In this document: piece after piece, positions 46,068 to 59,242 of the stretch
Layout of the letters: every line of letters starts with the position of its first letter
How positions within the stretch are numbered: the stretch's first letter is position 1
Assembly (NCBI GenBank): GCA_000711775.1
Contig: ARYC01000045.1
Coordinates: 62,001 to 126,000, forward strand
Origin: Oxytricha trifallax
Lineage: Eukaryota > Ciliophora > Spirotrichea > Sporadotrichida > Oxytrichidae
Length of the DNA: 64,000 nucleotides
Direction of reading: 5' to 3'
Position numbers and translations under genes: made by a program
The notes under the pieces: model-generated
The model's input: the letters and a program-made list of their open reading frames with translations, nothing else
Database searches by the model: none
Told to the model about the DNA's origin: nothing

Positions 46068-49000
46068 ATGTAAAATATTGATACCTCAACAAAGATTGAA
46101 GATGGAGAAGACATCACCATCATAGAGAAACTTAATCAAAATGACGAAGATCCAGAGCTCGACGAAGTGGATAAGATTGGTAAGTTAACTTTTGAAATAA
46201 ATCTTGTTTAGCACCAGGTGAATTGATCGCTGTGAACAAAAATTTGATCGGAAAGTACCTCGTTTTGGTTGAAGAATCACAAAGTCCCTAAGAGCTTGTG
46301 GAATGTGCAAACCAAGCATTTGCCACTATCTCTTAACTTGCTAACACTATTGTCAACAAGGAAAACCAACTACTCTTAAGGAAATTGGCTAAACAAATTC
46401 TACATAGAATTCAAACTTTTTCTCAGGCTAAATAGATCGAGAGCCAACAAGAGACAAGCTAAGACACTGAAATCTATGATTAAGTACTAGTTAAGCTAGC
46501 CTTAAACTTCTCTCAGATTTAAGGCTAAGAAGATATTAACTAACTCAGACTTACTTTGACTGCTGCAAATGGATTACTTAGCTTGATTCAAGCTTTTGTA
46601 TCAAAGAAGTTAAAGCCAAGATTTACCTAAAGTTTAGTGTCAGCTCTTTTAAACATCACTCATTTTATCAGTACTGAGGAAAGTATGTTTGTCAAGAAGA
46701 CTGAGGAGACCTATAAGTTAATAAAGACCTTCAGAGATTTTGACCAGGCAGCCTTTTTCGAAGTCATCGAAAGCATGAAAAAGCTCTCAAAATACACTTA
46801 CCTTGCTCTTTATGCCAAGGACGACAACAACAATGCCAAAATTCTTTCTCAAATCAGCGACAAGCTCAACCAAGTTGTTCTATAATTTTTAACATAAAAA
46901 TATCCGAATTTTAAAACTTATAAACGATAAAGAGAAGCTCAACTACTACAACGTCAGATTCTTTGCTACTTACTTGAGAAACATTGACAACTAGACTTTC
47001 ATGAGAGATGTTTACAGTCAAATAGAGTTCATGATGAACAGAAGTGGATCTCTACTAGGTGTCTCTGCTCTTATCATTTCACATCTTAAGTCAGTAGAGT
47101 TTAATAAGGATTTAGTTACAGCTCTTACCGAAAATCTTATCCGCAATGATTTCTTGGTTAATAACGATTACCAACAAGATTGCTCAGCCTACTTCAAAAA
47201 TTTGTCATCATAAATCAAAGATTAAGAGGTCCAAAGATTCTTACTTATCGATAAAATATTAGTTATTTGATTGTAAGTTAAAGATAAAAAATATGAAACA
47301 TAAAAGTTGTACTACTCTAAAAAGGGTAAAAAAACTTAATTAGCTCCCAAAATTAATTTATTTTTCTTTAAACTATTAATTTATCGAATTTCTCTTAAAA
47401 AGATTCAATACAACAAAGGCACAATTCAATGTAACTCAAAGACAGAACATTATCAAACACTTAGCTTCTGCTCTTGATGGTATTAAAAAAGACCAGATTG
47501 CCTAAGATTCACTTGTATTAATCACTAGTGCTCTTGTTGATCATATTTTCTCAGTCAAAGAAGAACCTATCCTTAGAGAAAGTTATGATTAAATTGTTAA
47601 AATACTACTTAAATCTTACTTAAATAATTTTAATGCTTAGTACAATGACTAGAAACAAAATTTGATTTTTATTATATATAAAGGTAGATTTTTAAATCTT
47701 AAAACAATTAACACCTCATTGACTAAATTAAAAAATTAATCGTAAAGGCAAGCAACCTATGGCACGTTACAATCATAAATGAGTTAATTTCAGCTAATTG
47801 TGCAGATGCTTAAGAAATTATCTCCGCTTGTACTCCTTAGTTCAAGCAAATGCTATTAGCAGAAAACTTTAAAACAACAGCTAATTTCTCTTAAATTCTT
47901 GCCCTCTCAGCATTTTTCGCTTTTGCTTATACTAAAACTAATGATAAGAGTCATGTTTCAGTTTTAACATAAAACTCAAATGTTCTTGGATATATCGCAA
48001 CAGATCAAGGCTACATTAATACTTAAGCTTACTATCAAAAGAGCCCTTCATTCTTGGACCTTAAATATCACCTTCATTTAATTGAGGTTCTCATTAGATA
48101 CCACTATAACGAAGCTCCCCTCTCTACTGGTGATGTTTTATTGAGAGACACATTATTTGAACTCTTATTGAATTAAACCTTCAGATTTAGAGAGCATATA
48201 TTCCTTGATGTAATTATAAAATACTGTAAAATTTATATTTATGTAATTGAGCATCTTTGCTCATCCTCTGAGCTTCTTTCAAATGGACTCCTTAAATCAC
48301 TCTACCTTAAAGTGAAACAAGTCAGTCTAAGACCTCTTCAATTGACCAGAGAAGAAAGCCCACATGTTTAACCATTGAACGTCAGAAGTCAAATTAGATT
48401 AACATTGAAGTTCATCTTAAAGAATAAAAGCTAACAACTCACTCATGATGAGTTCTTTAACATCTTTAAGATTGTTTGCCATCCTTATGTATCTGATAAC
48501 AACAATGCTCTTATCTAACAAGTTAAGTCCCTTGAAAAGATTTTAGCAAGTAAAGGTGATGGCTTACAATTAGATAGTTACTTTACCTCCTACGGCAAGG
48601 AAATTGCAGATTACTCAATTGTATAAAGAACAGGTATATTGGCTTAAGATAAGACTTTGAGAGCTTAAGCTGTTAATATGGCAACTGCACTTTCACTTTA
48701 AGGCGGCTTAGAACTATTCTTTAAATTGTATATTATAATTCTTGGGAGACTTGATCAAGGTCCTCGACTATAAACCTTTTGAAATGCTCCTTAAAATTGA
48801 AAACTTATTGCAAGAAGAGTTTGATAGAATTAGTCACTATGATTTAATGTTCTACTCTGAGATTACTAAAGATCTCTTAACAGTGTTCGATAAAGTTGAC
48901 TCAAAGCTTTATAGCCAAGAACTTGGAATTGAATAAGATTAAGTCTCTGATCAAGAATTAGGTTAACAAGAAGAAGAAAAGAAGGAAGCAGCTCCCGAAG

Positions 49001-52000
49001 TTATTGATCCAGCAAAACTAGCTGCCTAAATGCTAAAAGCTCAAGCTGCTCAAAAGAAAGCTGCTGCCGCTAAAAAGGGTGGTGCTGCATCAAAAGCTCC
49101 CGCTAAGCCAGCTCCTAAAAAAGATGCACCAAAGGCTTAAGGTTCTGGTGTAAAATAACAAGAGAAATCCACAGCTTTACCAGTAATGGACAAAGAACAA
49201 AGAAATAAGTACGACAGATAAAACTTATTGAATTATTTCAACCAAATCTAGACTATTAAGAGCACTCACATTGAAACTGTCTATGAAATCATCAAAAGAG
49301 TTAACAAAAATGGTTTTAATTTGGACGCTACCTTTGCTTATTTACTCGATCCAATGACCAAGCTACTTAACTATACATACTCAAAGTTCTCAACTACAAT
49401 CTGCTTCCAATACATTTTAAGCTAACATAAGAGAGATCCTCTATTCGCTGTGAAAAATGAACTTGTCAGTGTTTTATAGGCAATAAGTGTTGGCAAAATT
49501 TTCCTTAAACATCAAAGAGAATTCCAAACAATTTTCTAACACATTGAAGCTCATGCCAATTTAGACGCCTTTGAGAAAGGATACACTCAACTTGTCATGT
49601 CAATGGGTAACTACGTGCTTAAGGACTTATCAGTAAACTTAAGTGTCAAAGAGCAAGCATTATCAGTGGTTTAAAGTTTCCTTTCTACAGACAAAGTTCA
49701 AGATATCGAACTTGTAAGAGTTACAATCAATATGATGAAGGCAAGTTACAACTCACCTAACTTACAGCAATATTTGAATGAATTGCTTAAAAGATTAAAG
49801 CCTGAATTCATCGCTCTTATCTTGCAAAGATTATTTGAATATGAACCAACTCCAAGAACTGCTATTATGAAGGAGCTTGTTGAATATGATTAACCTTTAT
49901 TCTGCCCAATCTGGATGGCTACACAATTTTGGGTTCTTTAATTTGATGTAGATAGTACCAAACTTGCAAGAAAAATCTGGAACAAATATGGAATGTCACT
50001 AAGAACTGCTGTTATTGACTTAGCTACCGAGCACAAAAACAAGAATATCATTTCTATTTAAGATCAAAGAATACTAATGTTTATGATGCCAGTATTAAAT
50101 CAGCAATTGCCGCAATCGAACTATTCCAAAATAGATTTGACTTAATCATAGATGACCTTATTGAATTCTATAATCAAGAATTACAAATTATTGAACATGA
50201 AGGTCTCACAGCTGATAGCAACTCTTAATTAACAAAGACTAGAGGTGGAAGAGAGTATTCATCAGCAAAGATTCTTGGTGATGATAGGCTAAACAGAATA
50301 GCTGTTGCCGATATTTTGAACAAAACTGCTCATTTAGTTCAAGCTAACTCATTCAAAAAGATCTATGACTTTTTAATCACAAAAGGATGCTTAGACTAAA
50401 ATGAAATTGTCTCTAAGGCTTGCATGAATGCTGGTCTATAAATCATTAAGGCTAAAGGATCAGATTATTCAGAGGAGATTCATTATAGAATATGACATTT
50501 AATTGAATCTTCAATTGTATGAATTTTTAGATTCTCAAGATTCTAGAGAAGTTTATTAACGAAAAATAAAAGTACAATGAATAATCAAAGAATCAAGCAA
50601 TTATCATGATTGGTTACTTAGCTTAATATTTGGACAACACATCTTAGAAGAAATTAGTTGGCACTTTCGAGAAAATGCTTGAATTACTTAACACCCCATC
50701 AGAACTTATTAGACAATCAATTTGTAAAGTTATTCCTTAACTTGCCAGATATTTTGATGATAAATCAAGAAAGTTCTTAGATGATAACTTCTAAATCTTA
50801 AGAACAAGCAATGACGAGATATATTATTTAGTTACTAATTTAAGAGAAAAATCTTAGAGGAAGTGCTTACGCTGTAGCAGGAATTGTTAAGGGTCTTGGT
50901 AGGTAAACTTTGACACAAATGGATTTACTTCCAACCATTTAAAAAGAGTGCTTCATTAAGAACGCTGATCCAATGAGAAAAATTGCAGGTCTATTTATAT
51001 ATGAAACTCTCTCAATCAGTATGGGTAAAGTATTTGAAATGAACATTGAAAAGATCTTACCAAATATCATGCTCTGTGTATCTGATCATAAGGAAAATGT
51101 AAGAAAGGCTGCAATTTAAGCTAACAAAACTATAATGGGAAATCTTAGCAATCATGCTATTAAATAAGTACTACCTATTTTCTTAAACGGACTTTACGTT
51201 GAAAACTGGAGATCTAAACTTGCGTCTGTTGAAGCCTTAGGAAACATGGCATTCTGTGCTCCAAGATAAATTTCTGGGTTCCTACCTAAAATTGTCAAAG
51301 GTATCAGAGAAGTATTGAATGATACTCATGAAAAAGTTCATGATTCAGCACTTCAAGCAATTCAAAGCATTGGTTCAGTTATTAAGTGCCCTGAAATCGC
51401 TGAACTTTTGGAATTCCTAGTCAGAGCTCTAAGTAACCCAAGTTAACATTTGAAACAAGCACTGAACATGCTCCTTGAAACTAGTTTCGTCCATGCTATT
51501 GATGCACCAAGTTTGTCACTCCTTGTTCCAATTCTAGATAGTGGTCTTATGATGCACGATAATGAATCAAAGACTTTAGCTTCAAAACTTATGGGTAACA
51601 TTTGTAACTTGACCTAAGACCCCGAGGATTTACTTCCATATATCAAAATTCTTATGCCAGCTATTAAGAACTCACTTTTCGATTCAATTCCTGAAATTAG
51701 AGCTTCTGCTGGTAAGGCTCTTGGTAGTTTATCAAGAGGTCTTGGACTTGATAATACCTAAGAAATCTTAGACTGGCTTAACAGTGTACTTAACGCCAAG
51801 AATCTTTAATTTGCAAAATTATTAAATTTTATATGTTTATTTATATTCTTAGAGCAGAACTAATAACTGTTATAAATAACATTTTAAATTATAATTGTTA
51901 TCCTAATTATAATACTTAAGAAAACAGATAATTATCATTCTATTTTTTCATATCTTAAAATGAGACAATTTATAATTTTATATGTTTCTAAGTTTAGATT

Positions 52001-55000
52001 ATCTAACTGGATTGATTTCGTATCCAGAATTCATTTCAATGCTAAAAACTAACTAACTAACAAGTCCAAGAATAAATTATTAAATTCTTTTATTAGCTAA
52101 TTCAATTTATTTTTGATAGTCTAAATTCAACATTGCACATTTACAAATTTTCTTTCCCACAATTAGATTTAAATAATGTGTTAAAAATTAAATATAATTG
52201 TTTCACTTAAACATTAATTTTATCCTAAATCTTCAGAAAGACAAGGTGCTGCCCAAGGTTTCGCTGAGATCATTTCAGCTCACGGAGTCAAATTTTTTGA
52301 AGAAACTATTGACAAAATCATAGAATAATCAAACAACTAAGACCCCCAAATTAGAGAATCGGGGGGGGGGAAATTTCCTGCATTTTTTTCTCTATATAAA
52401 ATTTTTATACATTTTTATAAATTTTATTTTAATAGCTAATAGTACTATTTAAATTACAAGAAAATAAATGAAGAGGATTGTACTTATATTATTAGGGCTT
52501 AAATATTTTAGTGTTCATTTAATATTTTATAATATAAGAACAACTATTTTATGATAAAATTAGAAAATAATTGAATAAATTTGATTATATAATATCAAAA
52601 AAGCATCAATAAATTTAATATTAATAATATTATAAAATCATTATATAATAAAAGATTGAAAGTGCTTGTGTTAAATTGCATTTCAAATAGTCAATAATAA
52701 TAATATTTGAAAACAAAAAGATTTTTGAAAAAAATATAAAAAACTCTTCTCTAAAAGATTTTTTATCATAATCGAGTGCAGGTAACTTCCCTCAGAGAAT
52801 CTTACCGTGCAGTCATGGTCTTCTTGGCTACTTGCTTCGAACAATTCGTTAACTACCTCCCCAAACTTCTGCCAATCATGATTCAAGGTCTCTCAGATGA
52901 CGTTGAAGATGTTAGAAAGATCTCAATGAGAAATGTTAAGATTTGCATTAAAAACTTCGCTAGATAAGCACCCAATCAACTTGTCACACCTATTATGGAA
53001 ATGATGTTCCATAAAGACTTTAAGGTCAGATCCAGTTCATCTGTGCTTATGTATCAATTGGTCAAAGAACTAGAGAATGATGTATAATTTAATTAATAAT
53101 AGAAAGAATAGATTTGAATATAAATTACTAAGATTATATTATTGTAGAATTGTTATAATCAAGTCACAGCCTAAGTACATTTCTAACGAAACCAAACAAG
53201 AAATTCTCGCTTCTATGTTTATCTTGAGATCAGATATCATTGAGAGAGTTGCTCTATAAGCTGCTTAAATTTGGAAGAACCTTATTGATAATCAATTAAA
53301 GATTGTAAAGGCTATTCTTCCTATTCTTATAGAACAAATAAACTTTATCTAAAATATTTTATGTGTCAATTAAAGCTTATAAAAAAGGGAATATTTAATT
53401 GTTAAATTTAATTTTTATTTTATTCAAGCTCATTCAAAACGACTGGCTTGAACTATAAGAAATGGGATTGAACTGTTTAAGAGGAATTGTTGAAAAATTC
53501 GGTGAAAAAGTCACTATGGAAACTCTAGACATTCTAGAAGGCTATTTTGAAAGAGCAAAGACTCTTAATCAGACTATAATCTCTTATAATTTAATGATTT
53601 TAACAAAACCTATTTATAAAATATTGTACCAAGTATTCTGTCAACATATTATTTATTTTAAATAAGACTTTAGGTATTGCAAAGGGTATTTACAATATGA
53701 CTGCTGCAGCACCAATCAAGTTGCTTACTGATTTAAGATAAAGATTCCTTGGAATTATGGATCCATATCTCTCTCACGATAACGAGGAAATTAGAAAGCT
53801 CAGTGGTTTAGTATTCAACACTACATTCTGTAATTTTATAATTCTTTCTTGATTCTCAATTTCAATTAAAAGATTAACCATTATTTTAGATTTTTATTCA
53901 CAAAGACTTACGAGCCAGTTTTCATATCTTCAATCCTCGATAGATCTTTCTTAAAGAAACTTCACTCTTTTATCCTATCATAAAATGACACTGAAGCCAG
54001 ACTTTTAATTTAAACTCTCATTAAAATGATTTAGGATGCTCCAGAGACTAAAATTGAAGATAAATTGATTAGATTATGCTAATTAGATGTTCATGACAAA
54101 CCTATTAGTATTGCTCAAGCCAGAATCTTTTCACTTTTTAGGATTTTAAGTGTAGAAATGTCAACTTTTATAATAGGGATATCTTAACATATGAATTAAA
54201 TCTTGGCAGCTGTGACACCTAAAATTGCCCAGCACATGTTCAAGAAGAAGTTCTATGCTAATGTTCTTAATGCATTAGTTAAGGAACTCACTACCGACGA
54301 GATTGACGATGAAGTCAGAGTTAATGAGGTTCTCAATACTTTCTCAAAAAAATTAATTGATTGACAGATGAATAGTAAACTTAATATTTATTTCCTCTCT
54401 TACCTTAAGATAAAAAATTACAATATTCTAATTTTCTCCGAGTTGATGTCCTAAGTGCCAGAAAACGAGATCGTGACTATCAATGAGACAATTATAAGTG
54501 ACTTCTATATCAAGTGCAGAGAAAGAGGCAGACTTTCCTTCTATGTTGATTTTATTGGTTACTATTGCCAAAAAGCCACTGTCAACTATGAAAAGTTCGC
54601 TGGACAATACTTTATACAGATTATTTCATTCAATTTTTTAAAATACAATTGAATTCATTGTAATATTAGTATACAAAAAAGGAACATTAAATATACTTGA
54701 GAAACGTCTTGGCTTTGATGAATGACCAAAATGATAAATTGGTTGAGAAAGTAGTGAAGGCATTCAATGCAATTATTGGAGGTTTACAGAAGGAAAATCA
54801 GTTCACTCACATCCCACTTATCAAGAATGTGATTAACTTTATAATTTTATATCGGTATTGTGTATATTTTAATATACATCAATACTAATTGATAAAATTA
54901 TAATTTACTTTAACTAAATATCAGATTATTGCTTGAAAACATATTTAATTTATAATAGTGATTGAAGAAATTGCAGTAGACTAATAGACCATTACTTATG

Positions 55001-56725
55001 GTGGAGATGGCTCTAGAGATAGAACTCTCTACAAGAAGAAGGTCAATACAATTAAGATGCTTTGTATTGATAAAAATACTATATTAAAAGGGAATAGTTT
55101 TAAAATACATCTTGCGATAAAATTTAATGAAAATGCTTGAGAAGAGTGAGGGAGTTAAGACTTTGAGTGGAGTTATCCAAAACAGTATCACTCATGGTTC
55201 TATTGATGTCAGAATCGATTCAGCTATTCTATTCCAATAAACCTTTACATCTTTAAATTATTATACATCCGTATTAGGATGATGGTCGTAATACTATTTT
55301 TAATACCCACTTTCACTTGTAATATATATCATTACCATTTTTTGAGTGTTTACTTGATTGATTTCTCCAAGATTGAAGCAATCAAGATGGAGCTCATTAA
55401 GATTTGTGGTGCTTTAATCAGAGTTGTAAACGATAAGTTCCCAGCTCAACTTAAGATTCAAATCTTCTTGGCACTCAAACTTATTTTAGTTAAGGCTAAC
55501 TTATTTGTTAAGGCTATGGCACCATAACTTCAAACTACCTTCCTCAAGGCATTTAATGATACACTTGCCACACCAGTCCTCAGAAAGATTGTCGTAGAAT
55601 CAATATAAAATAAATAAACTTAGTGTAACTTCGAATAAAAACTCTTGTCTTTGAGAGATTTATTTTTTTCACTAACAAAAGAATGCTTCAATTTAATTAT
55701 GATATTAAAGTTAGCTGATTAAATACTATTATAGTTTATAAGTGTAATTTAAAATACAAAAAGAATGCTTAGTGCAATTCTTAAAGATTGCTCCAAAGAT
55801 TGACCCAATCGTCAAGGAGCTTTCAACCATGCTTGATGGAGATAAAATCGATAGCCACAGCAAGGTAGAGGTAGCAGAAAGCTTAGCAGTGATTGTTAAA
55901 CTCTCTGGAAAGACTATTTAAGCTGCAATGGCTCAAAGTATATTCTAAACTCTCCAGAATATCATATATAATTAAAACTAATTTTGACAAATAGAAGACG
56001 GGGCATTATATTTGAATTTTCTAATTATATAGTTTGCTATTGATTTATCATGATAAGTTTAGAAATTTTGCATAAATTTTATTATAATCCAAGAAATCCC
56101 AATTCAACGATAAAACTATTGTGAATGTAGCTGTAGCTCTAGCCTTTTTGGCATTATACACTCAGACCCCTCAGCAACAAGAATAATTGTTTGAACAATA
56201 CGATAACATCTTTGACATTAATGTGAGTTTAGGAGTTAAGTACGGTGTACTTATGAGTGGAGCTGCATTCTTAATGTAAAAAACTTTTGATCTTATAATT
56301 AAGATCATGTGTTGTTATGTTTATCGGGAATTATAAAAATAAACATTCATTGATTGTCCGATAGAAATGGGTTCTTGAAGAAACTAGAAAACTATTCCCT
56401 AGAAATGCTTAAGGATATGTCTGGCCTTCCAGAAATCGATGGCAGACCAGCTGAAGATAAATTATATTTTAGCATTTATTATTGATTGAGCTAATAGATC
56501 CTTTCAAATTATCATACATTAAGTTATGATGGAATTAAATGCTCAATTACATTATTATTAAGATGAGAATGAAGAGGAAGCTCAATTCAAATTATATGGT
56601 GCTTTTACAGTCTTAGGTCACATTGGAGACTCATTCGTGAGAAGATTCGCCAGTCCACAATCAGGTGTTCAGGAACAAATTGATCTATACGCTCTCTATT
56701 TCAGAACAGTGAATGAAATACGAAT
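46068..56725 (+). CDS. GCN1: GCN1 translational regulator (HEAT-repeat protein)
   Basis: Large HEAT/ARM-repeat protein that binds ribosomes and, with GCN20, activates the eIF2-alpha kinase GCN2; it also senses collided ribosomes. Start ATG 46068. The diagnostic central region is clear: [15 protein letters not shown] (about 50.87 kb), HEAT repeats including [60 protein letters not shown], then [18 protein letters not shown] (about 52.22 kb). A K/A-rich linker is at about 49.0-49.15 kb. The C-terminal third is divergent but still HEAT-like, with a last clear piece [20 protein letters not shown] (about 56.6 kb). I count roughly 20 non-coding interruptions, few in the first half and many after 51.8 kb. 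Two are fixed exactly (50041, 52353). The terminal TGA was not located, so the end is approximate. Confidence 0.9.
50041..50066 (+). other. IES in GCN1, 26 bp, pointer AAGAATA
   Basis: AAGAATA at 50041-50047 recurs at 50067-50073. Removing 26 bp gives [20 protein letters not shown] in frame. Confidence 0.8.
52353..52793 (+). other. IES in GCN1, 441 bp, pointer AGAGAATC
   Basis: An 8-bp pointer at 52353-52360 and 52794-52801. The join restores [20 protein letters not shown] at the family's expected place. The IES begins with a run of ten G directly after the pointer, then is AT-rich. It is too long and lacks the right ends to be an intron of this gene. Confidence 0.85.
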
Positions 56726-57124
56726 TTATAGAGTAAAATAATGTAAATTCCATCAAGTGAGTTCGAAATTGTTTTTGAGAAAATATTCTCAATTAGATTG
56801 GTTTAAGGAAATAGATATTCAATTCATTAGTAATATTAAATATATTAGAAAGTAAAGATGCCAAACGTAAATGTGTTATGGTAAAAATGTATGCAAAAAG
56901 GCATATAAAAATTAATATAAATTAAAGTAATGGTATCTAGATTTGATAAAATTTATAGAAATACCTATAATAGATAATTATTTAAATTTTGTAAAGTAAA
57001 ATTTGAAATATTTCAATCATAGAATTATTTCTTCCAATTAAGTCGAAATACTCAAGGGGGATGATATAAAATAATACAGTTATATTTAGTCTACGAAAAT
57101 TTTGATTTTAAAATATTTAAAAAA
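56726..57124. other. GCN1-FARSB interval
   Basis: About 400 bp of AT-rich DNA. The GCN1 frame happens to stay open across it because only TGA stops translation. It holds no other supported feature; the true GCN1 stop may lie here after one more IES. Confidence 0.45.
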
Positions 57125-59023
57125 ATGTAAGTAAGAATCAAATCAGTTCTTTCAATAAAGAAGGAGCTCTTCCAATTCATCGGAAAAGACTTCAGTAAGT
57201 AAAACCTATATAATGATTGTACTATCAGTTTATTAAACCTAACTTGTTATAGCTGATGAGGAGTTCGTTAACTTGTGCTTCGAGTTCGGTTTAGAAATGG
57301 AGCAGGGAGATGCCACTGAGATGTAAATGACTAGAGTTGATGATAAAGGAAATTCTATTGATATCAGCAAGTAGGAAGTTTTCAAACTTGAAGTTGCTGC
57401 AAACAGATATGATTTGCTCTGCATTGAGGGAATCGCATAGATCTTGAGAAGCTATCTTGGTCTTGGTCAAATTCCTAGACTCAATATTAAGAACCAAAGA
57501 GAGGGAGGTCTTGAAAAAATTATTGTCAAACGTGAAACCATCGAAGTAAGACAGTACGTTGTAGGTGCAGTGCTTCGTAACATCAAGTTCGATTTACAGT
57601 CATATAACTCTTTCATCGATTTGCAAGATAAGCTACATCAAAACATTTGCAGAAAGAGAACTCTAGGTTCAATGGGAACTCATGATTACGATAAGGTTCA
57701 AGGCCCAATCACATATGAAGCCAGAGCTCCATAAGATATTGTTTTCCAAGCACTTAAGCAGACTGAATCCATGAATGCTCAATAATTGTTTGAGAAGCTT
57801 AAAACTGACTAGAAGTTGAAGAAATACTTGCATATTCTTGAAGACAAGCCAAAGTATCCAGTATTCTACGATCAAACTGGATAAGTACTTTCTCTTCCTC
57901 CCATCATTAACTCTGATGCAACTAAAATTGGTCTTGAAACTAAGAATGTCTTCATTGAAATGACTGGAACTGATCTTCATAAACTTGAAATTTGCTTGGT
58001 TATTGTTGCTGGTCTCTTCTCACAACACTGTGGAGGCGATATTAAATTTATATCTTAGTTTTAAATGATAGTCAGTTCACTATTGAGCAAGTAGAGGTTC
58101 ATCACGAAGTTGATGGAAGAGTTGAGGTATACCCACAACTTACCTACAATCAATTCGAAGTAGATCTTAACACTATGAACAGAGTACTTGGTCTTAATAT
58201 CGATAGTGCTAAAGCAAAGGAATGTGCCGAGAAAATGGGATTAGTCATCAAGGATGATGGTTTAGACCAAAGCAAGCTCTTAGTTGAAGTTCCAACCGTA
58301 AGAAGTGACATTCTTCATGCATGCGATATTATCGAGGATATTGGTATTGCTTATGGCTATAATAACATTCCAAGAGAAATGCCACCTACTAACACTATTG
58401 GTAAATAACAACCTCAAAATCACTTCACAGATTTGATCAGAGCTGAACTTGCACAAGCAGGTTACATAGAGTGCTTGACAATGTCTCTCCTCTCAATCAA
58501 AGAGAACTACGATTTCCTTAATCATAAATTCAATGAGAACGAAGCAGTTCAAATCTCAAATCCAAAGACAATTGAATTCGAAGTTGTTAGAACTTCCTTG
58601 GTTCCAGGTCTGCTTAAGGTTTTCCAATCAAATACTAATGAAAGCTTGCCTCAAAGAATCTTTGAAGTCAGTGATGTTGCTCTATTAGACGATTAAAGTG
58701 ATGTCCTCGCTAGAAACGAGAGAAGAATCAGTGCTTTGTACATGAACAAAACTTCCGGTTTTGAAGTGATTCAGGGTGTTCTTGATTAACTCATGACTAA
58801 GATCGGAGCTAAGCATGGTCAAGATTACAAATTGCAGTAATCTCACGATGCCATGTACTTCCCAGACAGAGGTGCTGATATCGTCTTCAACGGACATGTT
58901 ATTGGAAGCATTGGTGTGCTACACCCACAAGTCCTCGAATCATTCAATCTCAAGTACCCAGTCACCTCAGTCGAAATCAGACTTGACGACTTGTTCTAAC
59001 ACTTCAGAAATGTTCATCAGTGA
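57125..59023 (+). CDS. FARSB: Phenylalanine-tRNA ligase beta subunit
   Basis: Cytosolic (alpha-beta)2 PheRS beta chain, which with the alpha subunit charges tRNA-Phe. 603 residues from segments 57125-57194, 57253-58037 and 58067-59023, a sum divisible by three. There is one intron (57195-57252) and one 29-bp IES. The start MQVRIKSVLSIKKELFQFIG is followed by FTDEEFVNLCFEFGLEM, the eukaryotic/archaeal family opening. The B3/B4 editing region includes EVAANRYDLLCIEGIAQILR, RKRTLGSMGTHDYDKVQGPI and the ITYEARAP block. The B5 segment carries VPTVRSDILHACDIIEDIGI and AYGYNNIP. The C-terminal catalytic-like fold has ISNPKTIEFEVVRTSLVPGL and ends in VTSVEIRLDDLF. The length is typical of the eukaryotic beta subunit (about 590 residues). 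Confidence 0.95.
58038..58066 (+). other. IES in FARSB, 29 bp, pointer GATA
   Basis: GATA at 58038-58041 recurs at 58067-58070. Removal joins SQHCGGD to SQFTIEQVEVHHEV in frame, as in other FARSB proteins, where a short loop connects these strands. Confidence 0.78.
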
Positions 59024-59242
59024 AAAGCTTGAGATTAGTATATCTATGATGAATCTTAATTTATTATTTACTTAGTTTATATTCATAAAAGCTTTATTGC
59101 ATGAAAGTAATTTCAAGTTAAATAAAAAGCAATGTATGGTTTGATTGATTAATCTTTTGAATTAAATTATAAGAGGTATATAAAATTAGTAATTAACTTG
59201 TTGTTTATCAAATTGGTTAAATTTTTCTTGTTCAAACTGTCA

